Counted from the first letter of the stretch, positions 35,521 through 44,247 are shown. The stretch is 51,878 nucleotides of DNA from Archangium sp. (GCA_030695565.1 JAUYRZ010000001.1:1-51878); one strand, 5' to 3'. The notes: generated from the sequence alone by a model not told the origin. A program made the numbers and translations.

Positions 35521-36540
35521 ATGGATGCTTACGGGCTGAGTCGAGTGGTCGGTGAAAAGGGTGTGCTGCCCCAGCGCGCGAAGAAGGTGGATCCTTCGTT
35601 GCCGCTGCGAGAGGGCGAGCTGCTCATCGACGTCGAGAGCCTCAACATCGACGCCGCTTCGTTCAAGCAGCTCAAAGAAGCGGCCGGCGGCGACAGCGGG
35701 AAGATCGCGGCGGCCATCACGGCGATCGTCGCAGAGCGCGGCAAGATGCAGAACCCGGTCACCGGTTCAGGCGGCATGTTGATCGGCCGCGTGAACGAGA
35801 TCGCCCCGGGGCATCCTGGTTCGCTGAAGGTCGGCGATCGCATCGCGACCCTGGTCAGCCTCACCTTGACCCCGCTGGTGATCGACGAGATCCGCGCGGT
35901 GAAGAGTGAGATCGATCGCGTCGACATTCGAGGCCGGGCGATCCTGTTTGCTTCGGGCATCTACGCGAAGCTTCCCGACGATCTGCCTGACACCTTGAGC
36001 CTGGCGGCGCTCGATGTGGCAGGCGCTCCGGCGTTGGTCGCGCGGTACGTGAAGCCCGGCATGCGCGTGGTGATGCTCGGCGCGGGGAAGAGTGGGGCGC
36101 TGTGCCTGGCCCAGGCGCGTGAGCTGATGAAGGGGCAGGGGCAGTTGATCGCGCTCGACATCAGCCAGCCGGCGCTCGAGGCGCTGGCGGGCCTGGGGCT
36201 GTGTGATGCGTTTGCGAAGGTCGACGCCACGCAGGGCGTCGAGGTGATGGAGACGGTTTCGCGGCTCACGGAGGGCAAGCTCGCGGACCTCGTCGTGAAC
36301 TGCGCTTCGGTTCCCAATACCGAGATGGCCGCGATCTTGAGCGTTCGGGATGGCGGGACGGTGATCTTCTTTTCGATGGCCACCAGCTTTACCACCGCGG
36401 CGCTCGGGGCCGAGGGCGTGGGCAAGGACGTGCAGATGATCGTCGGCAATGGGTATGTGCCGGGTCATGCGGAGCTGACGCTCGCGTTGTTGCGGCGGCA
36501 GACTGGGTTGAGGACGCTGTTCGAGCAGCGCTACGTCTAG
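35521..36540 (+). CDS. kdd: L-erythro-3,5-diaminohexanoate dehydrogenase
   Basis: 339 residues. Recognised by the Kdd-specific blocks IDVESLNIDAASFKQLKEAA, ERGKMQNPVTGSGGMLIG and the dinucleotide-binding VVMLGAGKSGALCLAQAREL (medium-chain dehydrogenase-like Rossmann fold). It oxidatively deaminates 3,5-diaminohexanoate, the KamDE product, to 3-keto-5-aminohexanoate, the Kce substrate, using NAD(P)+. It is 24 kb away from the kam operon. ATG at 35521; GATATT at 35507-35512 followed by CGCGGCCC is a possible -10, which would make a nearly leaderless message. A REP-like element begins at the base after the stop codon. Confidence 0.88.
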   Translation: MDAYGLSRVVGEKGVLPQRAKKVDPSLPLREGELLIDVESLNIDAASFKQLKEAAGGDSGKIAAAITAIVAERGKMQNPVTGSGGMLIGRVNEIAPGHPGSLKVGDRIATLVSLTLTPLVIDEIRAVKSEIDRVDIRGRAILFASGIYAKLPDDLPDTLSLAALDVAGAPALVARYVKPGMRVVMLGAGKSGALCLAQARELMKGQGQLIALDISQPALEALAGLGLCDAFAKVDATQGVEVMETVSRLTEGKLADLVVNCASVPNTEMAAILSVRDGGTVIFFSMATSFTTAALGAEGVGKDVQMIVGNGYVPGHAELTLALLRRQTGLRTLFEQRYV

Positions 36541-36582
36541 GCCCTCACCCTGACCCTCTCCCGAAGGGGAGAGGGGATCTGG
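36541..36582. repeat. REP-like element between convergent genes
   Basis: GCCCTCACCCTGACCCTCTC followed by CCGAAGGGGAGAGGGG; the CCCTCTCCC arm pairs with GGGGAGAGGG. It starts immediately after the kdd stop codon and ends 9 bases before the stop of the convergent DsrE-like gene, where it may serve as a terminator. Confidence 0.8.
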
Positions 36583-36591
36583 TTCACTTGA

Positions 36592-36987
36592 TCAAATGGT
36601 GAAGCGGTCGGTCACTCCGGCGGTTCGTTGGAGAATGGCAGTCCAGCCGATCAAGGCATCGACTTTGGGTTCCACGTCCGGCGGGGTCAGCCCGATCGAC
36701 GCCATCGATCCCGTGCAGGCGAACAAGGTCGCGTTGCCTGAGTCACGCACGACATCCAGCAGCTGGCGAATGGTGGGCACGCCACGCAGCTCCATGGTGG
36801 CGTTGACGTCGTCACGCTCGAGATCGGGCTCGTCGAGGGTGTCTTTGGCGAGGCGTTCGAGCGCCCACCAGAAGAAGTACAGCTCCACCTTGCGCCCCAG
36901 CGCCGTGGCAGCCGCGGCGATAGAAACACCCTGGTGAACTGCGTCGTACTCTCCGCGATGCAGAAAGATGCAGACCGGGCCCGTCAT
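36592..36987 (-). CDS. DsrE/F-like sulfur-relay family protein
   Basis: 131 residues with the DsrE-type alpha/beta layout: a first strand (PVCIFLHRGEYDAVHQGVSI), a helix (AAAATALGRKVELYFFWWAL), a late strand with a single Cys in NATLFACTGSMASIGL, and a C-terminal DALIGWTAILQR helix. The Cys position matches the conserved Cys of many DsrE-like proteins that carry sulfur or persulfide. Substrate and partner are unknown. It is divergent from fni and convergent with kdd. Confidence 0.75.
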   Translation of the reverse strand: MTGPVCIFLHRGEYDAVHQGVSIAAAATALGRKVELYFFWWALERLAKDTLDEPDLERDDVNATMELRGVPTIRQLLDVVRDSGNATLFACTGSMASIGLTPPDVEPKVDALIGWTAILQRTAGVTDRFTI

Positions 36988-37113
36988 GCGCGCCTTCTAC
37001 GGCGATTGCCGACCACTCGCGTGGGTTCTTCGACCGCAGGGTGACGTACGTAAGTGAATACGCAGGTTTCCGGGTGGAATCCTGCAGAAGGACCCTGTTA
37101 GGAGAATCGGCCG

Positions 37114-38175
37114 ATGCACGACGAGACCACAGCCCGGCGAAAAGATGCCCATCTCGATCTGTGCGCGACTGAAGAAGTGGCCCCGGTCGAGAACTCCACC
37201 CTGCTCGACAATGTGCGGCTCATTCACTGCGCGATGCCTGAGCTGGCGTTCGAGCAGGTCAGTCTCGGGGTGAACTGGTTCGGCAAGTCGCTCAAGGCCC
37301 CTCTCCTGATGACCGGGATGACTGGTGGCACGGAGCGGGCCGGGCAGGTGAACCGCGATCTCGCGCAGGTGGCTGAAGAGTTCGGCGTGGCCTTCGGCGT
37401 GGGCAGTCAGCGCGCGATGGCCGAGCGCCCTGAGTTGGCCTCGACCTTTTCGGTGCGCAACGTCGCGCCCAACACCGTGGTGATCGGGAACCTGGGCCTG
37501 GTGCAGGCGACCCGCATGACGGTCGATCAGATTCGCCGGTTGTCCGACGGCATCGGCGCCGACGCGCTGGCGATTCACCTGAACCCCGCGCAGGAACTGA
37601 ACCAGCCCGAAGGTGATCGCGACTTTCAGCTCGGCTACCTCACCATCACCGCGCTGGCGAAGGCCTACGGCGAGCGGCTGCTGGTGAAAGAGACCGGCTG
37701 CGGCGTCTCGCCTGAAGTGGCGCGGCGCCTGGTGGAGTGTGGGGTCTCCAGCATCGACGTATCGGGCCTCGGCGGCACCTCGTGGGTGCGCGTGGAGCAG
37801 CTGCGATCTTCCGGCGTCGCCCGCGAGGTCGGCGCGCAGTTCTCCACCTGGGGCATTCCCACGGCGGCCGCGGTGGCCTCGGTGCGCAAGGCGGTGGGCC
37901 CGGAGATCAAGCTGGTCGCCTCGGGCGGCATGCGCACCGGTCTCGAGATCGCCAAGGCGCTCGCGCTGGGCGCCGACATCGGCGGCATGGCGCTCCCGAT
38001 GTTCCGCGCGCAGCAGGTCGGCGGGGTGGCGGGCGTGCGCACGGCCCTGCAGACGGTGATCACCGCGCTCACGCAGGCGCTCGCGTTGACCGGAAGCCGC
38101 AACGTGACCGAGCTGCGCCGTCAGCCGCGCGTGGTGACGGGCGAACTCAAAGATTGGTTGCAGGCCCTGGGATGA
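37114..38175 (+). CDS. fni: Type 2 isopentenyl-diphosphate delta-isomerase
   Basis: 353 residues; AGGAG nine bases before the ATG. FMN- and NADPH-dependent IDI-2 signatures: RRKDAHLDL near the N-terminus, PLLMTGMTGGTERAG, HLNPAQELNQPEGDRDF, VKETGCGVSP, and the FMN phosphate loop LVASGGMRTGLEIAKALALG. It interconverts IPP and DMAPP at the end of the mevalonate route. First gene of an operon with mvaA, mvk and mvaD. A palindromic ACGTACGT at about 37042-37051 lies in the 126-base upstream region. Confidence 0.95.
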   Translation: MHDETTARRKDAHLDLCATEEVAPVENSTLLDNVRLIHCAMPELAFEQVSLGVNWFGKSLKAPLLMTGMTGGTERAGQVNRDLAQVAEEFGVAFGVGSQRAMAERPELASTFSVRNVAPNTVVIGNLGLVQATRMTVDQIRRLSDGIGADALAIHLNPAQELNQPEGDRDFQLGYLTITALAKAYGERLLVKETGCGVSPEVARRLVECGVSSIDVSGLGGTSWVRVEQLRSSGVAREVGAQFSTWGIPTAAAVASVRKAVGPEIKLVASGGMRTGLEIAKALALGADIGGMALPMFRAQQVGGVAGVRTALQTVITALTQALALTGSRNVTELRRQPRVVTGELKDWLQALG

Positions 38176-38192
38176 AGAATTCGGAGACACCG

Positions 38193-39524
38193 ATGGCAGA
38201 CCTGATGACGTCGCGGCTTTCTGGCTTTCACAAGCTGCCGGTCGCAGACCGTTTGGGCACCGTGGCGCGCATGATGAAGTTGTCGACCGAGGAGGTGGCG
38301 GCGCTCCAGGGCGCAGGTCTCAACACCGAGATGGCCAACCAGATGATCGAGAACGCCATCGGCATCTTCACGCTGCCGCTGGGGCTCGGCCTCAACCTCC
38401 AGGTCAACGGCCGCGACTACATCGTGCCCATGGCCGTCGAGGAGCCCTCGGTGGTCGCCGCGGTCAGCTTCGCGGCGAAGATCGTGCGCGAAGGGGGCGG
38501 CTTCCAGGCCGAAGCAGACGACCCGATCATGATCGGCCAGGTGCAGCTCACCGGCTACGGCGATCCTTCAGAGGCCTCGAAGACCCTGGTGGCGCACAAG
38601 GAGCAGATCCTCGCGCTGGCCAACAGCTTTCACCCGGCGATGGTCGCGCGGGGTGGTGGTGCGAAGGACATCGAGGTGCGCGTGTTGCCTGCGCCCGAAG
38701 GCCCGCGCGGCGAGCCGATCCTCGTGCTGCACCTGTACATCGACACGCAGGAGGCGATGGGGGCGAACCTCATCAACACCATGTGCGAAGGCGTCGCGCC
38801 GTTCGTGGAGCAGCTGACCGGCGGCAAGGTGTTCCTGCGCATTCTCTCGAACCTGGCCGATCGCCGGCTGGCGCGCGCGTCGTGCCGCATTCCAGTCGCC
38901 TCGCTGGCCGACTTCAACCTGCCGGCGGAGTCGATCGCCGAAGGCATCGTGCAGGCCAGCCGCTTCGCGCAGGCCGATCCCTACCGTGCGGCGACGCACA
39001 ACAAGGGCGTGATGAACGGCGTCGACTCGGTGGCCATCGCCACCGGGCAGGACTGGCGTTCGATCGAAGCAGGCGCCCACGCGTTCGCCTGCCGTGACGG
39101 TCAGTACCGCCCGCTCTCCACCTGGATGCTCGAAGAAGGGCACCTGGTCGGCCGCATCGAATTGCCGCTCGCCCTGGGCACCGTCGGTGGCCCGATCAAG
39201 GCGCACCCGCAGGTGCAGGCCGCGCTCAAGGTGCTGCGCGTCTCGAGCGCGCGTGAGCTGTCGATGGTGATGGCCGCGGTTGGTCTCTCGCAGAACTTTG
39301 CGGCGGTACGCGCGCTGGGCTCGGTGGGCATTCAGAAGGGCCACATGGCGCTGCACGCGCGCTGCGTGGCGGTGACCGCCGGCGCCCGGGGTCACTGGGT
39401 CGAGCAGGTCGCCAACGCGCTGGTGAAGGCAGGCCAGGTGAAGGTGGAGAAGGCCAAGGAGATCCTCGCGGTGATGATGAAGGATCAGCCTGCGCCGGTG
39501 CTCGGAGACGTGAGCGGCCCGTGA
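38193..39524 (+). CDS. mvaA: Hydroxymethylglutaryl-CoA reductase, class II (degradative type)
   Basis: 443 residues from the ATG at 38193 with GGAG six bases upstream; an ATG at 38172 overlapping the fni stop (ATGA) is the alternative. Strong match to the Pseudomonas mevalonii-type enzyme: VNGRDYIVPMAVEEPSVVAA (catalytic Glu), MGANLINTMCEGVAPFVEQL, DPYRAATHNKGVMNGVD (catalytic Lys) and QKGHMALHAR (catalytic His). It reduces HMG-CoA to mevalonate; despite the family name, context indicates a biosynthetic direction. Its stop overlaps the mvk start (GTGA). Confidence 0.95.
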   Translation: MADLMTSRLSGFHKLPVADRLGTVARMMKLSTEEVAALQGAGLNTEMANQMIENAIGIFTLPLGLGLNLQVNGRDYIVPMAVEEPSVVAAVSFAAKIVREGGGFQAEADDPIMIGQVQLTGYGDPSEASKTLVAHKEQILALANSFHPAMVARGGGAKDIEVRVLPAPEGPRGEPILVLHLYIDTQEAMGANLINTMCEGVAPFVEQLTGGKVFLRILSNLADRRLARASCRIPVASLADFNLPAESIAEGIVQASRFAQADPYRAATHNKGVMNGVDSVAIATGQDWRSIEAGAHAFACRDGQYRPLSTWMLEEGHLVGRIELPLALGTVGGPIKAHPQVQAALKVLRVSSARELSMVMAAVGLSQNFAAVRALGSVGIQKGHMALHARCVAVTAGARGHWVEQVANALVKAGQVKVEKAKEILAVMMKDQPAPVLGDVSGP

Positions 39525-40456
39525 GCACTGCAGCAAAGAGTTCCCGCCAGCAGAGTCACATCACGTCGTTCGGCCCCGGGAAGGTGATCCTCCTGGGTGA
39601 ACACGGCGTGGTGTACGGGCACCCCGCGCTCGCCGCCGCCATCTCGCGGGGCATGCGCGCGTGGGGCGTTCCGGCGCAGTCCACCTCGCTCAAGATCCCC
39701 GACGGGGTTTCTCCTTCGCAGCAGGAAGCGCTGGAGCGGGCCTTCGCGCGCGCGGCGAAGAAGACGAAGCACCCGAAGATCTCGGTGCACCTGGAGAGCG
39801 AGCTGCCGTTGTCGATGGGCCTGGGCAGCTCGGGCGCGTTGGCGGTGGCGGTGTGCCGGGTGTTGATCGAAGCGCAGACCGGCCAGCCTGCGAAAGCCAG
39901 GCAGGTCGAGGCGCTCGCCTTCGAGATGGAGAAGGAGTTTCACGGCACGCCCAGCGGGGTGGATCACACCACCAGCGCGCGGGGCACCATGGTGCTCTTC
40001 AAGCAGGGCAAGGCGGCCGAGGTCGTCGCGTCGAAGCCGGTGAAGGTGCTGGTGGCGATGGTGGGCCCGCGCTCTTCCACCAAGCAGACGGTGGGCGCCT
40101 TGCGCGAGCGGCAGAAGAAGTGGCCTGCGCGGTACAAGCGGGTGTTCGAGCAGATCGGCAAGCTGGTGCTCGAAGGCGCGAGCGCGGTGCGGCAGGGTGA
40201 GCTCGAGGCGCTGGGCGACGTGATGAACATGAACCACGGCATGCTCAACGCGCTGGGGCTCTCCAGCCCACCCATCGAAGAGATGGTCGCGCGGTTGCGG
40301 GGCCTGGGTGCGTTGGGGGCGAAGCTGACCGGGGCAGGGGGTGACGGCGGCGCGGTGATTGGTTTGTTCCGCGAACCCGAGCCTTCTGTGATGAAGCTGC
40401 GCGCGCAGGGCATCGACTGCTTCGCCAGTCAGCTCGCGGGCCCGGGCGCGCTGTAA
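39521..40456 (+). CDS. mvk: Mevalonate kinase
   Basis: 311 residues, GTG start overlapping the mvaA stop. GHMP-kinase family: SFGPGKVILLGEHGVVYGHP (N-terminal substrate motif), PLSMGLGSSGALAVAVCR (ATP-binding motif 2) and the C-terminal LGALGAKLTGAGGDGGAVIG (motif 3). It phosphorylates mevalonate. The pathway via mvaD also needs phosphomevalonate kinase, which is not encoded here. Followed by 95 bases of short AACTCAA repeats and a REP-like element before mvaD. Confidence 0.92.
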   Translation: MSTAAKSSRQQSHITSFGPGKVILLGEHGVVYGHPALAAAISRGMRAWGVPAQSTSLKIPDGVSPSQQEALERAFARAAKKTKHPKISVHLESELPLSMGLGSSGALAVAVCRVLIEAQTGQPAKARQVEALAFEMEKEFHGTPSGVDHTTSARGTMVLFKQGKAAEVVASKPVKVLVAMVGPRSSTKQTVGALRERQKKWPARYKRVFEQIGKLVLEGASAVRQGELEALGDVMNMNHGMLNALGLSSPPIEEMVARLRGLGALGAKLTGAGGDGGAVIGLFREPEPSVMKLRAQGIDCFASQLAGPGAL

Positions 40457-40506
40457 GTTCGATTCAGTTCACAAACTCAAAACTCAAAACTCAAATCACA
40501 AAACGC

Positions 40507-40546
40507 TCTCCCTCTCCCCGAGGGGGAGAGGGTCGGGGAGAGGGCT
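40507..40546. repeat. REP-like element upstream of mvaD
   Basis: CTCTCCCTCTCCCCG followed by AGGGGGAGAGGGTCGGGGAG. A strong CTCTCCCC/GGGGAGAG stem. The purine-rich right arm ends 5-10 bases before the mvaD TTG and could act as its ribosome-binding sequence. Short AAACTCA direct repeats (about 40470-40492) lie just to the left. Confidence 0.8.
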
Positions 40547-40551
40547 TACCC

Positions 40552-41544
40552 TTGAATGCAACCGCAACAGCACACCCGAACATCGCGCTCGTGAAGTACT
40601 GGGGAAAGCGCGACGAAGAACTGATCCTCCCGCACCAGTCGAGCCTCTCCGTGACGCTCGGGCCGCTGCAGGTGACCACCACCGTCGAGTTCACCGGCAA
40701 GAAGGGGCTCGATCAGATCGAGCTCAACGGCAAAGTCGCGCAAGGGGCTGAGCGCAAGCGAGTCGAAGAGGCGCTCAAGCTCGTTCGCCTCGAAGGCGGC
40801 AAGAAGCTGGGCGCGGCGGTGATGATCTCCCGCGGTGACTTCCCCGCAGCGGCCGGGCTCGCTTCGAGCGCAGCGGGTTTCGCGGCGCTGGCGGTCGCGG
40901 CGCGTGCCGCAGCCGGCTTCAAGCGCGACACGAAGGCTGAGTCGATCCTCGCGCGGCGGGGCAGTGGTTCTGCTTCACGCAGCATCGAAGGCGGCTTCGT
41001 GCGCTGGAATCGCGGCAAACGCGCCGATGGGAGAGACAGCTTCGGCGAGCAGCTGTTCGGCCAGGCGCATTGGCCCGACCTGCGGTTGTTGGTGGGCATG
41101 GTCAGCCGCGAAGAGAAAGAAGTGAAGTCGCGCGACGGCATGCGGTCGACGGTCGAGACGTCTCCGTACTACCCGGCGTGGGCGAAGGACGCCGAGCGCG
41201 AGGCGAAGGAGATCGTTCGCTTCGTGAAGCGGCGTGATCTCGAGGCGGTCGGGGAGATCGCCGAGCGCAATGCGTGGCGCATGCATGCGAGTGCGATGGG
41301 GGCGAATCCCCCGCTGTGTTACCTGAAGCCCGCGACGCTGGCGGTGATCGAGGCGTGCCGGCAGGTGCGGCAGCAGGGCGTGGGGGTGTGGTTCACCCTC
41401 GATGCGGGGCCGAACCCCGTGTTGCTCACCACGGCGAAAGACGAAGCGCGTGCCGCGGCGATCGTGCGTGAGCACGGTGCGACGGAAGTGGTGCACTGCG
41501 TGCCCGGTGGCGACGCGCAGGTGATCGAGCAGCACCTGTTCTGA
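40552..41544 (+). CDS. mvaD: Diphosphomevalonate decarboxylase
   Basis: 330 residues. The frame begins at a TTG (40552) giving MNATATAHPNIALVKYWGKR, which matches the family's usual N-terminus almost exactly, so the TTG is accepted even though it is rare. Further signatures: LPHQSSLSVTLGPL, PAAAGLASSAAGFAALAVAA (ATP-binding loop) and GSGSASRSIEGGFVRW. It decarboxylates mevalonate diphosphate to IPP. Last gene of the mevalonate set; a REP-like element follows between it and the convergent slt gene. Confidence 0.93.
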   Translation: MNATATAHPNIALVKYWGKRDEELILPHQSSLSVTLGPLQVTTTVEFTGKKGLDQIELNGKVAQGAERKRVEEALKLVRLEGGKKLGAAVMISRGDFPAAAGLASSAAGFAALAVAARAAAGFKRDTKAESILARRGSGSASRSIEGGFVRWNRGKRADGRDSFGEQLFGQAHWPDLRLLVGMVSREEKEVKSRDGMRSTVETSPYYPAWAKDAEREAKEIVRFVKRRDLEAVGEIAERNAWRMHASAMGANPPLCYLKPATLAVIEACRQVRQQGVGVWFTLDAGPNPVLLTTAKDEARAAAIVREHGATEVVHCVPGGDAQVIEQHLF

Positions 41545-41562
41545 TTTGAGATTCGGTCTCCG

Positions 41563-41610
41563 GAGGGGCCCCTCACCCCAACCCTCTCCCCGCTGGCGCA
41601 GGGAGAGGGA
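41563..41610. repeat. REP-like element between convergent mvaD and slt
   Basis: CCCCTCACCCCAACCCTCTC followed by CCCGCTGGCGCAGGGAGAGG. It lies between the stop of mvaD and the stop of the leftward lytic transglycosylase gene. Confidence 0.8.
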
Positions 41611-41612
41611 GT

Positions 41613-43751
41613 TTAGAAATCGACGCCGGTGCCGGGCGCGGGAATGGCGAGCGAGAGCCGCTGCACGTTGCCTCCGTAGAGCTGCCGGTAGATGAACAGG
41701 TCGCACGTCACCTGCTTCACGTAGCCGCGCGTCTCCTTGAAGGGGATCTCCTCGACCCACTGATCCAGCTGCTCTTCGCCGCGTTCCTTCGCCCACCGCG
41801 CCACGGAACCCGGGCCGCCGTTGTACGCCGCGGCCACCAGGGTGGGGTGGTGCAACCGCGCGGTGAGCGCGCGCAGGTACCAGGTGCCCAATCGAATGTT
41901 CCACTCGGGCGAATAGAGCTCGGCGTCATCGGCCGGGGGCACCTTCAGCTCGAGCGCGATCGATCGCGCGGTCGGCGGGATGATCTGCATCAAGCCCCTC
42001 GCATCGGCGCTGCTGGTGACCTCAGGCGCAAACGCACTCTCGCGCCGCATGATCGCCCACGCGAGTGAAGGCTCGACGTCGTGCTTGAGCGCCCAGGTCT
42101 CGACGCTCGAACGGAACGCGCGGGGATACATCAATGACAACGCCTCGGGAGAGCGCTGCGTGTACACCGCGCCCCACAGGTGCCGCGCCGCGATGGTGTG
42201 CGCCGCACCGAAGTCACCCAGCGCCTGCAGCGCGTGCCCCCACTTCAAGGCATCGGCCGAAGGCATGGTCGAGACCGCGCGGTTCACCTCCTGCGCGGCG
42301 TCACGAAACAGCCCGGCGCGCGCGAGCAGCGCGGCCAGCTCGAGCCCGGGAGGCCGCTTCACCTGCAACACCTTCGGCGTCACCGCGAAGGGGAGCGGCG
42401 CCTCCACCGACAGCTCCTGCAGCCGCTCAGAGGCCAGCAGGCCGTAGAACGTGCCCGGGTAGCCATTCACCACCGCGCGATATTCGGCCACCACGTCGAC
42501 GGCCGGGCCCGCATCGGGAGCGCCCTGCAGTTGCCCCGCACGCGCGGCCCAATAGAGCGCCTGCGGCACCAGCTGCGACTTCTTGAAGTCGACGCCCAGC
42601 GACGACAACACCGGCCGCGCCTCGCTGAACTTCTTGCCGCGAATGAGCGAAAACCCGCGGAACCAGCGCGCTTCGTCACGGCGCCGCGAACCGGGGTGGC
42701 GCGTCTCGAACTCGATGAAGTCTTTGACCGCCGCGTCGAAGTCACCCGAGTTCATCGCCAGCCACGCCGCGAGGTAGCCCGCCTCATCGGCCGCGCGGTC
42801 GCCCGGGTACTGCAATTCGAGTTTGCGAAACGCCGCGCGCGCCGCCGCGTTGTCCTGCAGCCGCATCAACCGCTTCGCCGACGTCATCAGCGCCTGCGCC
42901 GCGATCGCCGGTGGTCCCGCCGCCGCGATCGCCAGCTGCGCCTGCGCCTCGGTGTCTTTCTCCTTGCCGCGCGTCAACAGCGCCTGCCCGCGCAACAACG
43001 CCGCTTTCGGCTCATCGACCGGAGCGCCTTCGATCGCGTCGAGCGCCGCGAGGCACTTCTTCGAATCACCCGCATCGAGCATCGCCTGCGCGCGCAAGAC
43101 CGCTTCTTCGAAACCGAGCGACCACACGCCATCGGCCTCGAGCTTCGCCTGCGCCGCCGCGCCATGGGGATGCGTGGGGAAGCGCAGCGCGAGCGACTTC
43201 CAATCATCACGCGCCAGCGAGGTGAGCTTCGACGCCTCGCGAGCGAGCGCGCGCGTGTAGAGCAGCTCAGGGAGGCGGGCCACGTCGGGATCCGCGTCGA
43301 GCAGCGTGCGCGCTTTGGCCGCGTCACCCAGGTCGAGATGGAGCTCGGCCAGCCGGCGATCGATGCGCGGCTGCAGCCAGGCGGGCGCCGACTTGCGCGC
43401 CTTCACCAGGGTCTTCAAGGCGAGTGAGCGTTGACCCGCCCACGACTGCGCTTCACCCAGGTACCAACCGTGAAACGCCTCGAGGCCTTTCGGTGCTTTC
43501 CCTTCCGACAGGCGCTGCGCGGCGACCTCGGCCGAGCCTTCGGAGAGCTCCAGGAAGGCCGTCAGGAGCGTCAGCCGCTCGCGATCTGCGCACTTCGCCT
43601 TCACGCAGGTTTCGAGCTCGCGCTTCGCGTCTTCGACGACTCCGGTGCGATGAACTCGTACCGATTCGAGAAGCGCATCTGATTGAGCGACCGCGAGCCG
43701 GCTTGCAATGAGCAGGGGCAGAAAGATTCGCAACATCCATGTCTCAAACAT
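41613..43751 (-). CDS. slt: Slt-type soluble lytic murein transglycosylase
   Basis: 712 residues from ATG 43751; ATG 43736 (MLRIFLPLLIASRLAVA) is an equally good start that opens directly with a signal peptide. The long N-terminal part is an alpha-superhelix of TPR-like repeats (e.g. FRKLELQYPGDRAADEAGYL). The C-terminal GH23 domain has the catalytic Glu in AWAIMRRESAFAPEV, then SADARGLMQIIPPTA, NIRLGTWYLRAL and VAAAYNGGPGSVARW. The enzyme cleaves peptidoglycan to 1,6-anhydro-muropeptides in the periplasm. Convergent with mvaD. Confidence 0.9.
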   Translation of the reverse strand: MFETWMLRIFLPLLIASRLAVAQSDALLESVRVHRTGVVEDAKRELETCVKAKCADRERLTLLTAFLELSEGSAEVAAQRLSEGKAPKGLEAFHGWYLGEAQSWAGQRSLALKTLVKARKSAPAWLQPRIDRRLAELHLDLGDAAKARTLLDADPDVARLPELLYTRALAREASKLTSLARDDWKSLALRFPTHPHGAAAQAKLEADGVWSLGFEEAVLRAQAMLDAGDSKKCLAALDAIEGAPVDEPKAALLRGQALLTRGKEKDTEAQAQLAIAAAGPPAIAAQALMTSAKRLMRLQDNAAARAAFRKLELQYPGDRAADEAGYLAAWLAMNSGDFDAAVKDFIEFETRHPGSRRRDEARWFRGFSLIRGKKFSEARPVLSSLGVDFKKSQLVPQALYWAARAGQLQGAPDAGPAVDVVAEYRAVVNGYPGTFYGLLASERLQELSVEAPLPFAVTPKVLQVKRPPGLELAALLARAGLFRDAAQEVNRAVSTMPSADALKWGHALQALGDFGAAHTIAARHLWGAVYTQRSPEALSLMYPRAFRSSVETWALKHDVEPSLAWAIMRRESAFAPEVTSSADARGLMQIIPPTARSIALELKVPPADDAELYSPEWNIRLGTWYLRALTARLHHPTLVAAAYNGGPGSVARWAKERGEEQLDQWVEEIPFKETRGYVKQVTCDLFIYRQLYGGNVQRLSLAIPAPGTGVDF

Positions 43752-43991
43752 GGGGACCCCGGTTTGACATGAGTCGACTGAGTGCCGTACATCGGCCCTC
43801 GCTCGCTTTCTGTCACAGGGAAGCGAGTGCAAACGAGAACTGAGTGATTCCCATAAGGATTCCGGGACCTGTCGGCGACACCCCCTTTTTTTGCCGGCCC
43901 GCAGAACAGTAGGTCCCGCGTCGCACAAGCAGTCGTCTTCGAAGCACCGTTGTCGTGGGGGGATCTCGCAGCCGGGAGGCCGAAACCGCAC

Positions 43992-44225
43992 ATGAAGCCG
44001 TGTCCCACCGAACTTCCACAGAGCATCAATCCTGAAGCTGGTCCCAAGCGTCTTGGGGTCGAGCACCACCGCAATCTCGACTGCGCCCACTACGATAACT
44101 GCCTTGATGAGGCAGTTCGTCGCGGATGGCAGTCGTTCACCTGCATCAAGTGTCCGCTCTACGCGCTTCCTTCGGCGCAGCAGGCAGGCATCGAGTCCTT
44201 CGCGACCCAGCGTCGCGTGGTCTGA
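43992..44225 (+). CDS. Small Cys-containing protein of unknown function
   Basis: 77 residues from the ATG at 43992. It has five cysteines, including C-x4-HYDNC-like and C-x2-C (TCIKCPLY) pairs, suggesting zinc or iron-sulfur binding. GPKRLGVEHHRNLDCAHYDN and ATQRRVV look like conserved coding sequence, and I recall similar small myxobacterial proteins. GGGAGG lies 12 bases upstream, rather far. The in-frame extension to 43950 is less likely. It is preceded by a 240-base divergent region holding no gene I can see, and followed by an intrinsic terminator. Function unknown. Confidence 0.65.
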   Translation: MKPCPTELPQSINPEAGPKRLGVEHHRNLDCAHYDNCLDEAVRRGWQSFTCIKCPLYALPSAQQAGIESFATQRRVV

Positions 44226-44247
44226 TCGCAGCAGCCTCTCTTTGAAA

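Noticed and set aside
43800-43930. Possible c-di-GMP (GEMM) riboswitch because of CACAGGG and GCAAAC pieces
   Set aside because: The pieces are not in the order or spacing of the GEMM core and no tetraloop/receptor arrangement could be drawn; not supportable by eye.
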